Source of the DNA: Macrobrachium rosenbergii
Lineage: Eukaryota; Arthropoda; Malacostraca; Decapoda; Palaemonidae
Reading direction: 5' to 3'
NCBI RefSeq assembly: GCF_040412425.1
Contig: NC_089744.1
Span: 30,098,001 to 30,162,000 of the forward strand
DNA length: 64,000 nucleotides
The stretch's first letter is position 1, and the number at the start of each line of letters is the position of its first letter. The notes beneath the pieces are model-generated. The model saw only the letters and a program-made list of their open reading frames with translations, made no database searches and was not told the DNA's origin. Below are positions 45,431-57,300 of the stretch, in pieces. Position numbers and translations under genes: made by a program.

Positions 45431-45724
45431 TGTCTTACCATTAGGACAGACTCACACTTGGAGGGAGGTATGAGAATCTTGAACCAACGGAAGGTTCGGC
45501 ACACCTGATCACTCTTCCTAGAAATTAGGGTTCTAAGGTAGAGGACCTAAGCCTCTGTGAGTATCTAACACCCAGTCCACTGGGTTAAAATACAATGTAG
45601 CAGGTTAGATTCACTGCATACTGTATATCGAAGTCAAAGAGAACTATATCTGTTCAAGCAACAAACCATGTCAGCCACATGCAATGGGAGGATACAAACT
45701 GTCCTGCCAGGGGCACTGGATGAG

Positions 45725-46474
45725 CTACACAACTTGTTGAGCAGCCACCACCAAACGCAGGTAAAGTGTCAAGGACCTGTGGTCAATGTCCTTCCGGTAG
45801 AAGGAAGTGAAAGTGGTCTGACGAAGCCAAGAACCAGCATTCAAAAACCTATGAACAGACAAGTTCTTCTTAGATGCCAGAGAGGAACTTATTCCTCTGA
45901 TGTCATGTGCCTTTGCATGCTTGGTATTGGTGACAGAACTTGACGATGAGGAATAGGCTTGCCTAATTACCTCTTGTAGCCAAAATGAAATGGTATTCTT
46001 GGACACTTCTTTCTTGGCTTGGCCTGCGCTAACAAAAAGTCTACGACACCTAGGTCTTAGGTGACGATTCCTTTTTAGATAACAATGCAGTGCTCTGATG
46101 GGGCTAAGCAATAACTCCTGAGGATCGTTGTTAACAAAATCCCTAAGGGAAGGAATGGAAAATGAGACAATTCTGTCATCATAAACCAAGGGATTTTGAG
46201 TCTTCGCCACAAATTCCAGGACAAATTCAAAAGCCAACAACCCCCAACCCCGGGTGTGTGTAACGTCATAATGTAGACCATGGAGCTCACCAACTCTCTT
46301 CGAGGAAGCCAAGGCCAGGAGGAAAACTGTTTTCAAAGTCAGTTCCCTGTCTGACGATCGATGCAGTGGCTCGAATGGAGCTCGAGTGAGACTACTTAGA
46401 ACCAGGGTTAGGTCCCATGTAGGAGGCTTGAGTTCCCTAGGTGAACAAGACTGCTCAAAGCTCTCGAACAACAT
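45725..46474 (-). pseudogene. DIRS tyrosine recombinase (copy C)
   Basis: A 249-codon frame that is uninterrupted over the whole catalytic half: ALASSKRVGELHGLHYD (first Arg), AHDIRGISSSLASKK (HxxR) and RQTTFTSFYRKD (nucleophile Tyr), ending LVVAAQQVV. It is about 60% identical to copy B over this stretch, estimated by eye. The N-terminal core-binding part is missing upstream, and the first Met is only a frame limit. Catalytic residues are retained despite loss of RT. Confidence 0.88.
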
Positions 46475-46548
46475 ACAGATTTCCTAGGACGAAGTGATGT
46501 CCACATCTTTCAGACAGAGAACTAAGCCTAAGGACTGGTGTACCTCTC

Positions 46549-47350
46549 TCAGAAAACAGAGTCCAGTCTGTCCAACACAGTCTGTACAAAAGCATCAGAT
46601 GGGCCAACAACTGCAGATGATGACATCATGGCAGCAGCCAGTTGTGACGTCATGGGAGCAGTCGGAGGTGATGTCATGGATACTGTCATCACAGGGAGAG
46701 ACAACGCAGGGAGTGACATAGGGGGAGCAGATGGAGTCTGCCCCGGAGTCGATGGAATTGCTTTGGGCAAGGGAAATGTTGACTCAGGATGATGCTTAGT
46801 TAGTACTGAAGGCGTCTCGCTAGGTGGCAACACACAAGACCCAAAAAAGTGGTGGGGGGGGGGCATGAAGAGGCAAAATGCGACAACAGGCCTTCCAGAA
46901 AGGGCACCCTGGGTAGACCTAAGGAGGCCCAATAAGACGACACCTTTTGCACATAAGAGCCTGAAACAAAGGAAGATGGTACTGCCTCCTCTCTCCCTGA
47001 AGGGACAAATCCCCCCTCCCCACCACACTGTGACAGAGATGGGGCAGCATTAAACATAAAATCACCTTGACTAACTCCAAATGCTTCCAAAGACGAATCA
47101 ATGGAAGAAAAGGAAGGAGAAAAGGCATCAATGGATGACAAAGCAGTTGGAATAAGTCTACATGAAGGGGAAGCAGAAGTGTCCATTTGAGTAGGAGGAA
47201 ATCCTTCATAAGATGGAAGCTCCGACTTCCTTTTGTGTTCCTTCTTCTTGTAGAACTTCATCCACTGCTCAACAGGCCAGGAATGACAGTCTGGGCACGG
47301 ATTAGTAATGTTACAAAAATTAAAACAACACCTACTGCAGGAAGAGTTCT
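46549..47350 (-). pseudogene. DIRS gag-like remnant (copy C)
   Basis: It begins with a cysteine cluster (CNITNPCPDC near 47290-47320) then WPVEQWMKFYKKKEHKRK, the counterpart of copy B's CSRDDPCSEC..EQWGKFEGRRRYHRK. It is followed by Ser/Pro-rich sequence to about 46549, with frame changes. This equivalence is the evidence that it is gag of the same family. Confidence 0.65.
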
Positions 47351-47365
47351 GAGTATGAGCAATGT

Positions 47366-47890
47366 CAAAGTGGTGAAAAAATGAAATGAGGGAAGAATGA
47401 AAGTGAGTGTGATAAAAGGAAGAGAATGTGAAGCTGGGGCATGAAGGAGTGGGGAAGAGATGGAGGAAGAAAGTGGAATGAAGGAAAGTCAGATGAGTAA
47501 GAAATAAGTGAAAATGACTAAGAGAAAGGAAAAGTGTAAGGAAAAATTAGTAGTCACAGAATGAGGATAGGAGGAGACAGACGAAGAGGAGTAAAACAGG
47601 AGTGTGAAAAAAGAAGAAAAGAGAAAGAGATGAGAAAAAATATGGAAATGTACAGAGACAAAAGGGGAGACTGAAAGGAAAACTTCAGTGATGAAGAAAA
47701 CCCATAAGGAAATGGAAAAAATAGAACTAGCCATAAGAAAGAAAGAGGATGGATTAAAATGGGGGGGATTTAAAAGATAAATAAGGACTGGAGAATGGCA
47801 AAAACTCAGCTCTAGAGATAAGTGGAAGGGAAAATTAGCTTTGCAAGAGAGGGCATGAAAGGGAGAGAAGGAAGACACCCAGGGACATAA
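47366..47890 (+). repeat. Purine-rich low-complexity tract
   Basis: Mostly A/G on the plus strand, comparable to 44868-45094 on the other side of DIRS copy C. The Phe/Ser-rich minus ORF across it is an artefact. Confidence 0.65.
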
Positions 47891-50398
47891 GCAAAAGACA
47901 TCAAAACCCTGAAAATGGCTTTGCAATGCTGTACCACATCTGACAGCTAAGACGTTCTGCTTGGCCCCACCCATGTCCTTTTTTAAATGTTGACTAAGCT
48001 AGAGAATTCAGTATTTACTAAAGGAGAAAGATGGAAAGAAGGCAATTTTCCTGTAAGGAAAGAATGTGCTCTTCTGTTATTCAAAACATGTAGAAGTAGA
48101 AAGGAAGGGCTTTTAGAGGAAGAAGTCACGGCCTAAAGCGAATCCTCAATTGTCTGAAACCCTACCTTGACCAAATTTGCAAAGGCAGGTCTAGGTAGTT
48201 TGCAGAGAGGCCAAAAGGTATTAATACGTAATTTCAAATCCTGGGTGTCAATACGTAATTTCAAATCCTGGGTGTCAATAAACATGGACAAATTAAAGGT
48301 AGAACACTGCACATCTCCAGAGTCGGAATTGGGGTTGATTTGAAATGCTTACAATTGTGTACCAAGCTGTCTGCATTTTGGCCACATAAATGTATTCCAA
48401 AATCACCCACAGCTTTTCAGCTACTGATAGCTTTGCCTCAAGGGCTTCTGGGAAAAAGTTAAAGTGATACCTTTAGGGACAACTCAAGATGTCATGCTTG
48501 AATCAAAATATTGAAGTGAAGTAATCATTACGTCACAATTGGTGGATTCTGGTGTCTTAATAGCCTACTAATCAGGTGCCACCACAAGCCAGGTGAGGTG
48601 TATCTTGTGGATGGGTGCGAGAAGGTGAAGAAAGATACAAACCATGCATGGGTAACAATAAACCTGCGTTGTTATCAGGGCGGGCAGAAAAACAGGTCTA
48701 GAAGTATAAGAAGAGGACGAACACTGAGTAGTTGCAAGATAATATAGGCAAACTAGAAGAAAGTATAGGTATGGAGGAAACATCTGGTGCCACTGGAAGG
48801 TAGTGCAAACCTCTTCAACTGAAGCCTTATCCCATATTTCCTCCTCGGTTAGGGATCAAGGTAAGCAAGAAGGAAATGGTGCAGGCATGTCCATCTATCC
48901 ACTTTGATTCCCTGACAGACATGTCTCCAAGTCACTGAACAACATAGGGCAGTCCAGAGGCAGCTCCTTTAGAGATGGAGCCACAGGAACACCCTCTCCA
49001 CAGCTGGACATGAAACGGTGTTGCAAGCCTAGCTTCTTTGTCTCCCTTAGAAATTTAGTAATTCTGCTATAGCAGACATAAGAAACTAAATATTCTGCAG
49101 CAACTTAGCTTGAACCAGCAGGGAGAAAGAACAAAGAGCTTGGAGAGAAGGATAAGGGATGTACGATGAAGGTCAGGAGGATTGGGAATAGACACGTGTA
49201 GGGTTGCTGAGGTATGCTCATCTGTTCCACACTGGACAAAACATCTTTTTGACAAAATGTTTTCTGTTCCTATCTGCTTATTTCATATGCTAAATATATG
49301 CCTAATAACATTAACAAGCCAATCATTACACTTGGGGCTGATATCTTCCATGACGCATGCTGTACCGACAAATGTCGGACATTCTGAGTGCCCATTGTGG
49401 TTAGTCATACTGATCATTCCTGCAATATCTAACTTCTGGAATTGGCTTACCAATTTGATAAAGATGTCCTATACAAAAAAATTTGAACACCAAGGTGTCA
49501 GAAAACGAAAATGGAGTCACCCTATCCTTATCCACCAAAGAGAGGGTAAACAGGAATACAAGATAGCCTGGTAAACCAGGTGCAAACCTCTATTTTTTTT
49601 CCTTTTTTCAACTGCTGAATGAGCCTGGGCTCAAAACTTACAGCTGTATGAATGTTTGGCAAGATTCATAAAAATAAATCACTACTGTAAGAAATATGCA
49701 ATATACTGCAATTCATATGAACAGCAACTAAATTTATGCCCTTATGTTAGTACTAGAATAAAAAGATATTATCCTTAAAGAGGTCCCAAGATCTTTTGCT
49801 TCTGATTCTTATAAATGCTCAAGGTAATAAGGTAACACTGCTTATAGTGCCAATGGAAGCCCCAAATGCCTGGATTCACTCTCCTAACCCCTGATGGATG
49901 CCTTTGTGATCTCTATATAATTCCTGGATACTACCCTAATGACTATCGCTTAAAATGTTTTTCCTTTATTGAAGCTGACCCTACTTGAAATGGACCCTGT
50001 TTCCAATAGTTATGATAAACAAAAGGTTGAGAATACAGTGACTATCTCCAATTCAGCAATCACTTTTACAAATGCACCACAATATTTAACTCTAAAGTAC
50101 AGATAAATGCTACCTGTTTCATTAAACTGTTACATGGAATGTTTCATCTGCTAGCAGTTTCATTAAACAGTAATGTTTCATGATCCTTTCCTAAACAGTT
50201 TTTTTTATATTTTATCAAGCAAGTATTAACTATGAACATAGAAGTTGAATTTATTTAGTGAGTAACCTTAAATTTATGCAAGGAACCAGACAGAAGGGAA
50301 TAATGGCTGTTACCAGCTAAATTATTTGAGAAGTCTGGAACATAATGATTTCCTGTCTCACCACCAGGCCATAATAATACTTCAGAAGGAATTAAAGA
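47891..50398. other. Intergenic region; no gene recognised
   Basis: It contains a two-copy 27-bp tandem (AATACGTAATTTCAAATCC at 48223 and 48250). Short ORFs have no recognisable family. It lies between the two convergent gene ends. Confidence 0.5.
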
Positions 50399-50404
50399 TT
50401 TATT
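50399..50404 (-). terminator. GTF2H4 poly(A) signal (AATAAA)
   Basis: A canonical AATAAA on the minus strand, 28 bases after the stop codon. It is preceded by ATTAAA variants. A very short 3' UTR is implied. Confidence 0.55.
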
Positions 50405-50432
50405 AATTTAAAAATATTTAATGATCAAAGGC

Positions 50433-50645
50433 TTATTTTGACTGTTCCTTCCAAAACTGCTTTATTGATGGATGACCCTTCTTAGTGACTACCATAGTCC
50501 TTTGTTTTTCATCTGAATATATCAACACCCCTTTGCTGGATGCAAAATTTGATAATAAGGAAAAGTCATGAACTGACATAAAATCTTTGTATAAGACACC
50601 TTCTGTGATTTCTAAACGTTCTCTCTCTAGCTCCCACAACTTGAT
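50433..50645 (-). CDS. GTF2H4: GTF2H4 terminal coding exon
   Basis: Acceptor TTTATTTACAG, then 70 codons beginning [19 protein letters not shown] and ending FWKEQSK, then TAA (50433-50435). It encodes the C-terminal domain that contacts p8/TTDA in the family. It starts in phase 0. Confidence 0.95.
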   Translation of the reverse strand: MKLWELERERLEITEGVLYKDFMSVHDFSLLSNFASSKGVLIYSDEKQRTMVVTKKGHPSIKQFWKEQSK

Positions 50646-53600
50646 CTGTAAATAAAGTCAAATGATGTAATTATATGTAAAAAGAAAATATACAAATACA
50701 GTATGTACTTATACTTGCAAATAGCCAGAAGCATTCAGTATTTCCTGGTCAAATTTCCAAGACATTATGTCTCATCATCAGGGCGTAAAACAGTACAAAA
50801 TATCAATGACATTAATTTTCCTGTACTTCACTGTCAAAGAGAAACCAATTCTCAGCATCTTTTGCAAAATTGTACTGTTTATTAACCCTTTGGTTCATTA
50901 ATGCGTTTGTGAGTCGTCAAAATCCAATGAGTCAGTTATGATGCAATGACACATTTTCACAAATTTACAATTAGCACTTTTATCAAAAAAGTCATTATTT
51001 GTTTTACTTTTCAGATTTTTAAGAAGACACTTCAATAAATTATTGTATATTGCTTTAAAATGACACTACTGAGTATCAAAGCGTGAATAGTAACTTCGCA
51101 GTGAACTATGTAAAGTATTACTTGTAGCAGCTCAACTTGCCAAGACCTACTGACTAAAGTGTTTAATAGGCTGAGGCCCATTCATGAAGATGTGATCAGT
51201 TTCCATCACTGATAACTTGTCCAGCCACTGTGCTGATCATTACTTGGCATTTCATTATGAATTGGTGGGAATTTCCATTGTCAATTTTTTTTTTATTATT
51301 TGATCACCAAAGAAGGAATAATAGAGTTATTTTAACACTCTGGCTCCATTCAACTAACAACAATTAGTCCCCTGGGAAGCTGCACAAACTGTCGGTATCC
51401 TTAGCCAGCCCTTGCACTGAATAGCGGTGAGACTGTAACATGGGTAGTCCAATAACTTACTTTAGATTTTTGTACTTTTGGTAACTGTTTTTACAGCTCC
51501 AATGGCTACAGTGAAAGCAATTTTCTAGACTGTATGAATGCAGTAATATGAATCTCGTATTACGGATCAAAGCAAAAAATGACAATAACCTAGTAATGTT
51601 CAAGAGAAATAACTAAATACCTGATCTGCAACGGTTCGAGGTACAACTGAATGCTGTTTGTACATTTGTGGATGACAATGCTGCCTTAAGAAACTTATAA
51701 TCTGTTCAGCTGCAATGCCTTTTTGTAGGGCTGACCGTACACTACCACGAGTAATGGTAGCAACAATCATGTCAGGAAATCTGAAATATGATGAAATAAA
51801 TTATGACTTCATACTTGCTGGGACATGGAAGAGAAAAACACTCACAATACATTCAAAATTACTATGATGACTGAACTCCTGAAAACATGGCCATTGGCAA
51901 TGAAAACACCCATCTGGTAAAATGAATTTATTTAACCTAACCCGATCAGATTACATGTGCCTAATCTTGCAGTAAGCAGTTTCCGTGAAACAAAGAACCC
52001 ATAATACTCCTGAAAGTTAATTTTGCACACTCAAATCTCCATATTTCTTTGTTGGCCATTCCTTCTATAGATTTCATTATTTACTCCACTTTAAAGGTAT
52101 TTGCACAATTCTTGCAAATGTTCCTGTATAATGTGTATACAGGCTGTCTCCGGTTTATGATGTGGGTTCTGTTCTGAATTTTATGAAAGACTCAATAAAA
52201 ATGCAAATTACATCATTTTCAAGATACCTAAAGGATACTCAAAAGATTAAAAGTAAGGTTTTTTAAACAAAGAAATGTCACACCCTGTCTTTTGCTCAAA
52301 GCTTTGAAGCTGTGGGGGAGGGTGGAACTGTAAAATATGTCAAATTACTTGGCATTTCTGACCAAGGGTAGAAGATCAATTTCTCTCTCTCTCTCTCTCT
52401 CTCTCTCTTGCCAAAGGTAGAATGAGAAATAGATAGATGTATAAATAGATACTTAGTTCAGCTCTTCTGTCTCTCACTCTCTCAGGAAAAGCTACTGCTA
52501 ATTTGAGTCTCTTTACATATGCACACTGTTTGTGTGTGTGTATGTGTTCGTTCATAGTGTTTTAAAAATGCGTAGTAAAGGTAGTAGTACATCTTTGGAA
52601 GACAAAGAATAAAAACAATTTTTTGTTGTCAGTCGCAGTAAAGAGAAATGGATTAACATTCCTTGAGATATTAAAGGGATAAACCCCTCTCTCTCTCTCT
52701 CTCTTTTGCCTGTGTCAGCACAAGAATGGCTGAATGTAAGTCGTATGGTAATTCTCTCTCTCTCTCTCTCTGGCTGGAAAAGGGTACTAATGTTTAAGAT
52801 GACTTTGAAATTATATTAATAATATAATTTCAAAGATTAATACAGTAGTAATAGGATAATAATTTAAGCTATATTTGATGTAGGATGATACTTTTAAGTA
52901 AAAATGGGGGAGCACTGTAGTTCTGTGAAATTCCAAGTCTTTTTCTAGTAGATAAGCAGTGAGGCAGTCTCTCTCTCTCTCTCTCTCTCTCTCTATGGCT
53001 CCAAAACAGCAGAATGGTAAAATTTTGGAGGGTTTTTTATGAAAGACTCAGTAAAAATGCAGGTTACATCATTTTCAAGATACCTAAAGGATACTCAAAA
53101 GATTAAAAGTATGGTTTTCTTATGATTTTCAACAATTATTTCAGTTTACAACAATTTTTGGCTTACGACCAAAAATCGTCGTAAACCGAAATAATTGTAG
53201 AAACTTATAAGAAATTGAAATAATTTACTTTAAAAATGCATAAATGTTGTGATTACAATATATTATTATTATTATTTAATCTTATTAATATTTGAAAATT
53301 AGTACTTATTATTAGGTAATTCATTTATTTATCATACAAACGTGGTTAGTCCTCACCATCTCCCACAAATTTGTTAAAAAATTCTCTTATCTCAGAGCGA
53401 GAGAGAGAGAGAAAAAAAAATATTACTCACCCTCCTTTTAGTGTATGCAAAGCCCGTGAGGTACAAGCTTTGTGGTTGGTTAAAATCCCACCCTTCCTGC
53501 CAATAGCACGTCATCAAGGACAGCAAGAGGGGGAGGAGGGGGTTGTTCCAAGTTGTTATTGGCTACTGTCAGTCCTTCCGGCCAATAGCATATTGTCATG

Positions 53601-54245
53601 GAGAGAGAGGGGGTTGCTACGAGCTCTGTTACTGGCTACTTCTAATCCCTCGAGCCGATATTGTCTCATGAAGCCTACGTCAAAGCAATAACACAAATGT
53701 AACACAACCGATGATGGAATTTTACCATATTTTCATGTTTATATACAGTCATACCTCGAAATTACGCGAGGTTAGGATCCGGAGCCCCTCGTGCAAGGTG
53801 AATTTTCGCGTAAGTTTGGCATGGTCTTTAAAAATGGTAATAAATGTTTATTTCCAAAGTTTAAGTACTAAATATGCTTACAAAGTATTAAGCTAACTTT
53901 TAAATGAACTAAAGTTAGTGTAATTTTATTTAAAATTTAGCTTATTACCCTTAAAAAAGGAATACAGTAAATGGTTGACATAAAAATTGAGTACTGCACA
54001 GTTTCATAATAGCGCATTTACAGTAGGTGCGCACGATATACTAATGTTACCCTAATTCATGGGATGCCGTTTTCTTTGTCACTTAGAGTAAAAGCCGCTT
54101 TCTTTGCGTCACTAGGCAAAACGTCGTGTCAGTCAACAAAAGTACAATTACATAAAATATCGAAAACATGTACATAATGTTCGTAGAAGGTAGTACAGTA
54201 CAGGTAAAATTCAATCAATTTAAAGTTATATACTGTACAGGTAAT

Positions 54246-54324
<79 letters not shown>

Positions 54325-57300
54325 CTGTAATAAAGTAACTGTACTGCTTTTGTATCGTATTTATGCGCAAATATATAAATACAAATTGTCCACTCTGATT
54401 TTACACCTAAAAACACAAAAACTTAAAAATTAAAACACTTTCTACAGGGGTATCATCTTTGAAAAATGCAGTAACGAAGGGTATCACATCTTGTAAAAGT
54501 ACACCAACTGAACGTGCTGTAATTACAAACACATACAGATTGCACCAGCACTTTTCTCAGAGGTGAACAGAGTAATTTTCAAAGAATGACACTTATACAA
54601 CTCTTAGTTACATCTCTGATATTACATTAACCAATTCATTTTATCAAATGAACGCGACTGAACAACCTCATCACAAGGTCATGTAAAGTACTTGTGACAA
54701 AGACTTTGCAAATGGACATAATACTTGTATGATATTTATGTACAGAAATATAAATATAAATTTCCCATATCGATTTTACAGTTAAAAGCATGAAAACTTA
54801 TAAATGTACTTCAAACATTAAACAAGCATTTTTTGCAGGGGTATCATGTTGGAGAAGGGCAGTAACTTTGCAAATGGGTATCACATCTTGTAAAAGTACA
54901 CTAACTGAATGTGCTGAAATTACCTTTGCATCATATTTATGCATGCAAAAAAATAAAAATAATACATTTTCGATACAGATTTTACACATGAAAGCATGAA
55001 ATGCATATTTCATAGAGATTTTAAACATGAAAGCATGAAATGCATTTTTCATAGAGATTTTGCACATTAAAACATGAAATGCATTTTTCATACAGATTTT
55101 ACAAATAAAAGAATGAAATGCATTTTTCATACAGATTTTACACATAAAAGCATGAAAACTTGTAAATTACTTCAAAAATTAAACACCCACTTCTGCAGGA
55201 TTTCTCGAGAATTTCGTGTGTGTGAAAAAATCGCGTATGCCCATTAGTTAGGTTCCAGTGAAAAGTTTGTGTGTGTGCGAATTCGCGCAACTCGAATCGT
55301 GTAAGATCGAAGTATTACTGTACAGTAATCCATATTTCTTTGAAGGATATATTATCCAGTATAGAGAGAGAGATACAGGCAGCTGATTATGAGAGAGAGA
55401 GAGAGAGAGGTTGAATGAAGTGATAAGCAGTTTTGTGATTTCAAGGGATTTTAATTTAAAATTTTATTGATACTTTGCTCTGGTTACCTTAATGTTAATA
55501 TCTGAAAATTAGTAAATAATTTTTTTATCATAAAAAATGTATTTAGTCATGAAAATAAAGTAAAAATCAGTAATTAGTGAATATTGCTCTATGAGAAAAT
55601 CCGCGAATGTGAATTTTCTTCCATCGTATGTGTTGGACCACCAAGTCATCCGAAATATTACCATTGAGAATTGTAAGAAAACCTTACTTTTAATCCTTTG
55701 GGTGTCTTGAAAAGAACGAATCCTGCATTTTTATTGAGTTTTTCATAAAAAAAAAAAAAACTCCAACTATTGACCATTCTGCCGGTTTAGATGCATATTT
55801 CTTCCGTCTGGATCGGTGTCGTCTAATACAGTCGAAAATCGTAAGGAAACCTTACTTTTAATCTTTTGGGTGTCTTGAAAAATGAATCTTGCATTTTTAT
55901 CGTGTTTTTCATTAAAAAAAACCCTCCAAATATTGACCATTCTGCTGTTCTGGATGCATATTTCTTCTGATTGGCGTTGGACTGGCATCGTCTGAAATAC
56001 CGTCGAAAATCGTAAGAAAACCTTACTTTTAATCCTTTGGGTGTCTTGAAAAGAACGAATCCTGCATTTTTATTGAGTTTTTCATAAAAAAAAAAAAAAC
56101 CCTCCAAATATTGACCATTCTGCCGGTTTAGATGCATATTTCTTCCGATTGGTGTCAGGCTGGCGTCATCCAAAATACTGTCGAAAATCGTAAGAAAACC
56201 TTACTTTTAATCCTTTGGGTGTCTTGAAAACAATGTATCCTGCATTTTTATTGAGTTTTTCAACAAAGAACCTCCAAAATTTTACCATTCTGCCATTCTG
56301 GAGCCATATTTCTTCCGTCGGATCGGCGCTGTCGGTGTCATAAACCTGGAACGTGTTGTAAACCAGGAAATACAGGCATTCCCCGGTTATCAGCGGGGTT
56401 CCATTCCCGACAGCGTGACGATAATCGAGAATTGCCGACAACCAAAAATCGCTGATAATATCACTGATCCTTGGTTATCGGCGCTGGTATCCGCTTATCG
56501 GTGCTGATAACCGGGGATCAGCACCGCTGATAACCGAAGATCAGCGCCAATAACCAGGAATGGTTGTCGAAAATCCAGTTATCGTCATCACTAGACAAGC
56601 GCCATAAAACCAGATTGCCGATAACCGGGGACTGCCTGTAATTTTTTTATAAATATATTTGAAAAACTTCATAAACTCGGAATGTAATAGGCCGAGCCTG
56701 TCGTAACCCGGAGACTGTCTGTACTCTTCATTTGCTGCCTGGAAGTGCTGTTAATGCTTTGCTACCATCACTCTGGCCTTTGTAAGTACACCTGCTTTCT
56801 TTGAATAACACTTGTGCATCATTACCAACAACTTCCCTGGGAACTGGTAGTCCAAAGCAATTACAGTACGTCTCATTTGCAAATATTTGAATCTATGTCC
56901 TTGTGGTGTGGGGTCTAAAGTCTAACTATAAGGTTACAGTTAATACACTTGATTAGCTTTCTTAAGCGTTGGATGGTTAGAGGTGATAACTGACAGTTTA
57001 ACTTCATGCCAGAGAACAACAGAAGCATTCATAATTCTGAAGCAACTACAAGAAAAGTTGAAGAGGTACAGCTACAAATGCAGAGATTCATGGCTGTGTG
57101 TGTTCACAAATGAAACAGCAGGGGTATAGGGTTCAAAGGCTTTCAAAAAGACTAAGATAGTCAGGTGCATGTCAAGATCATATGAGGATCTACAACAGGT
57201 TTTGAGCGATGGACAGGCTAACTCATATGAATATTAATATTACGCGCCATATGATCTGGATGAATTTGGCGGGAAAGATGTTCATATCACTTCAGTGGTC

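Larger units (their letters stand above)
45095..47365 (-). mobile_element. DIRS-type element, internally deleted (copy C)
   Basis: The left terminal region has the same hairpin design as copy B: ATTTGTATTTTTCATAGCTA (45106-45125) against its inverse near 45367-45388, then CATTTGTTCATACGCAAAAC. The recombinase follows at 45725-46474. Upstream of it (higher coordinates) the next recognisable sequence is gag-like at 46549-47350. RT and RNase H are absent, so a deletion joint lies near 46480-46550. It lies between the two host genes. Overall it is more AT-rich and older than copy B. Confidence 0.8.
53746..55320. mobile_element. Nested Tigger/pogo-like non-autonomous element (1575 bp)
   Basis: The ends are CAGTCATACCTCGAAATTAC and the inverse of CAGTAATACTTCGATCTTAC, with TA at 53744-53745 and 55321-55322. 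The right arm of the host element has the uninterrupted site (TTTATATACAGTAATCC on the complement, TA at 58530-58531), so the exact insertion and its TA duplication can be read. The interior has ~390-bp direct repeats, a (GA)n run and a 39-bp tandem array. No transposase. Confidence 0.92.

Noticed and set aside
47489..47974. Phe/Ser-rich 161-codon minus frame
   Set aside because: Reverse strand of a purine-rich tract; composition alone explains it.
55767..56441. Repeated minus-strand peptides that look like a protein family ([14 protein letters not shown])
   Set aside because: They fall on the ~170-bp tandem units, shift frame between units and recur with stops in the other arm; no start or splice context supports a gene.
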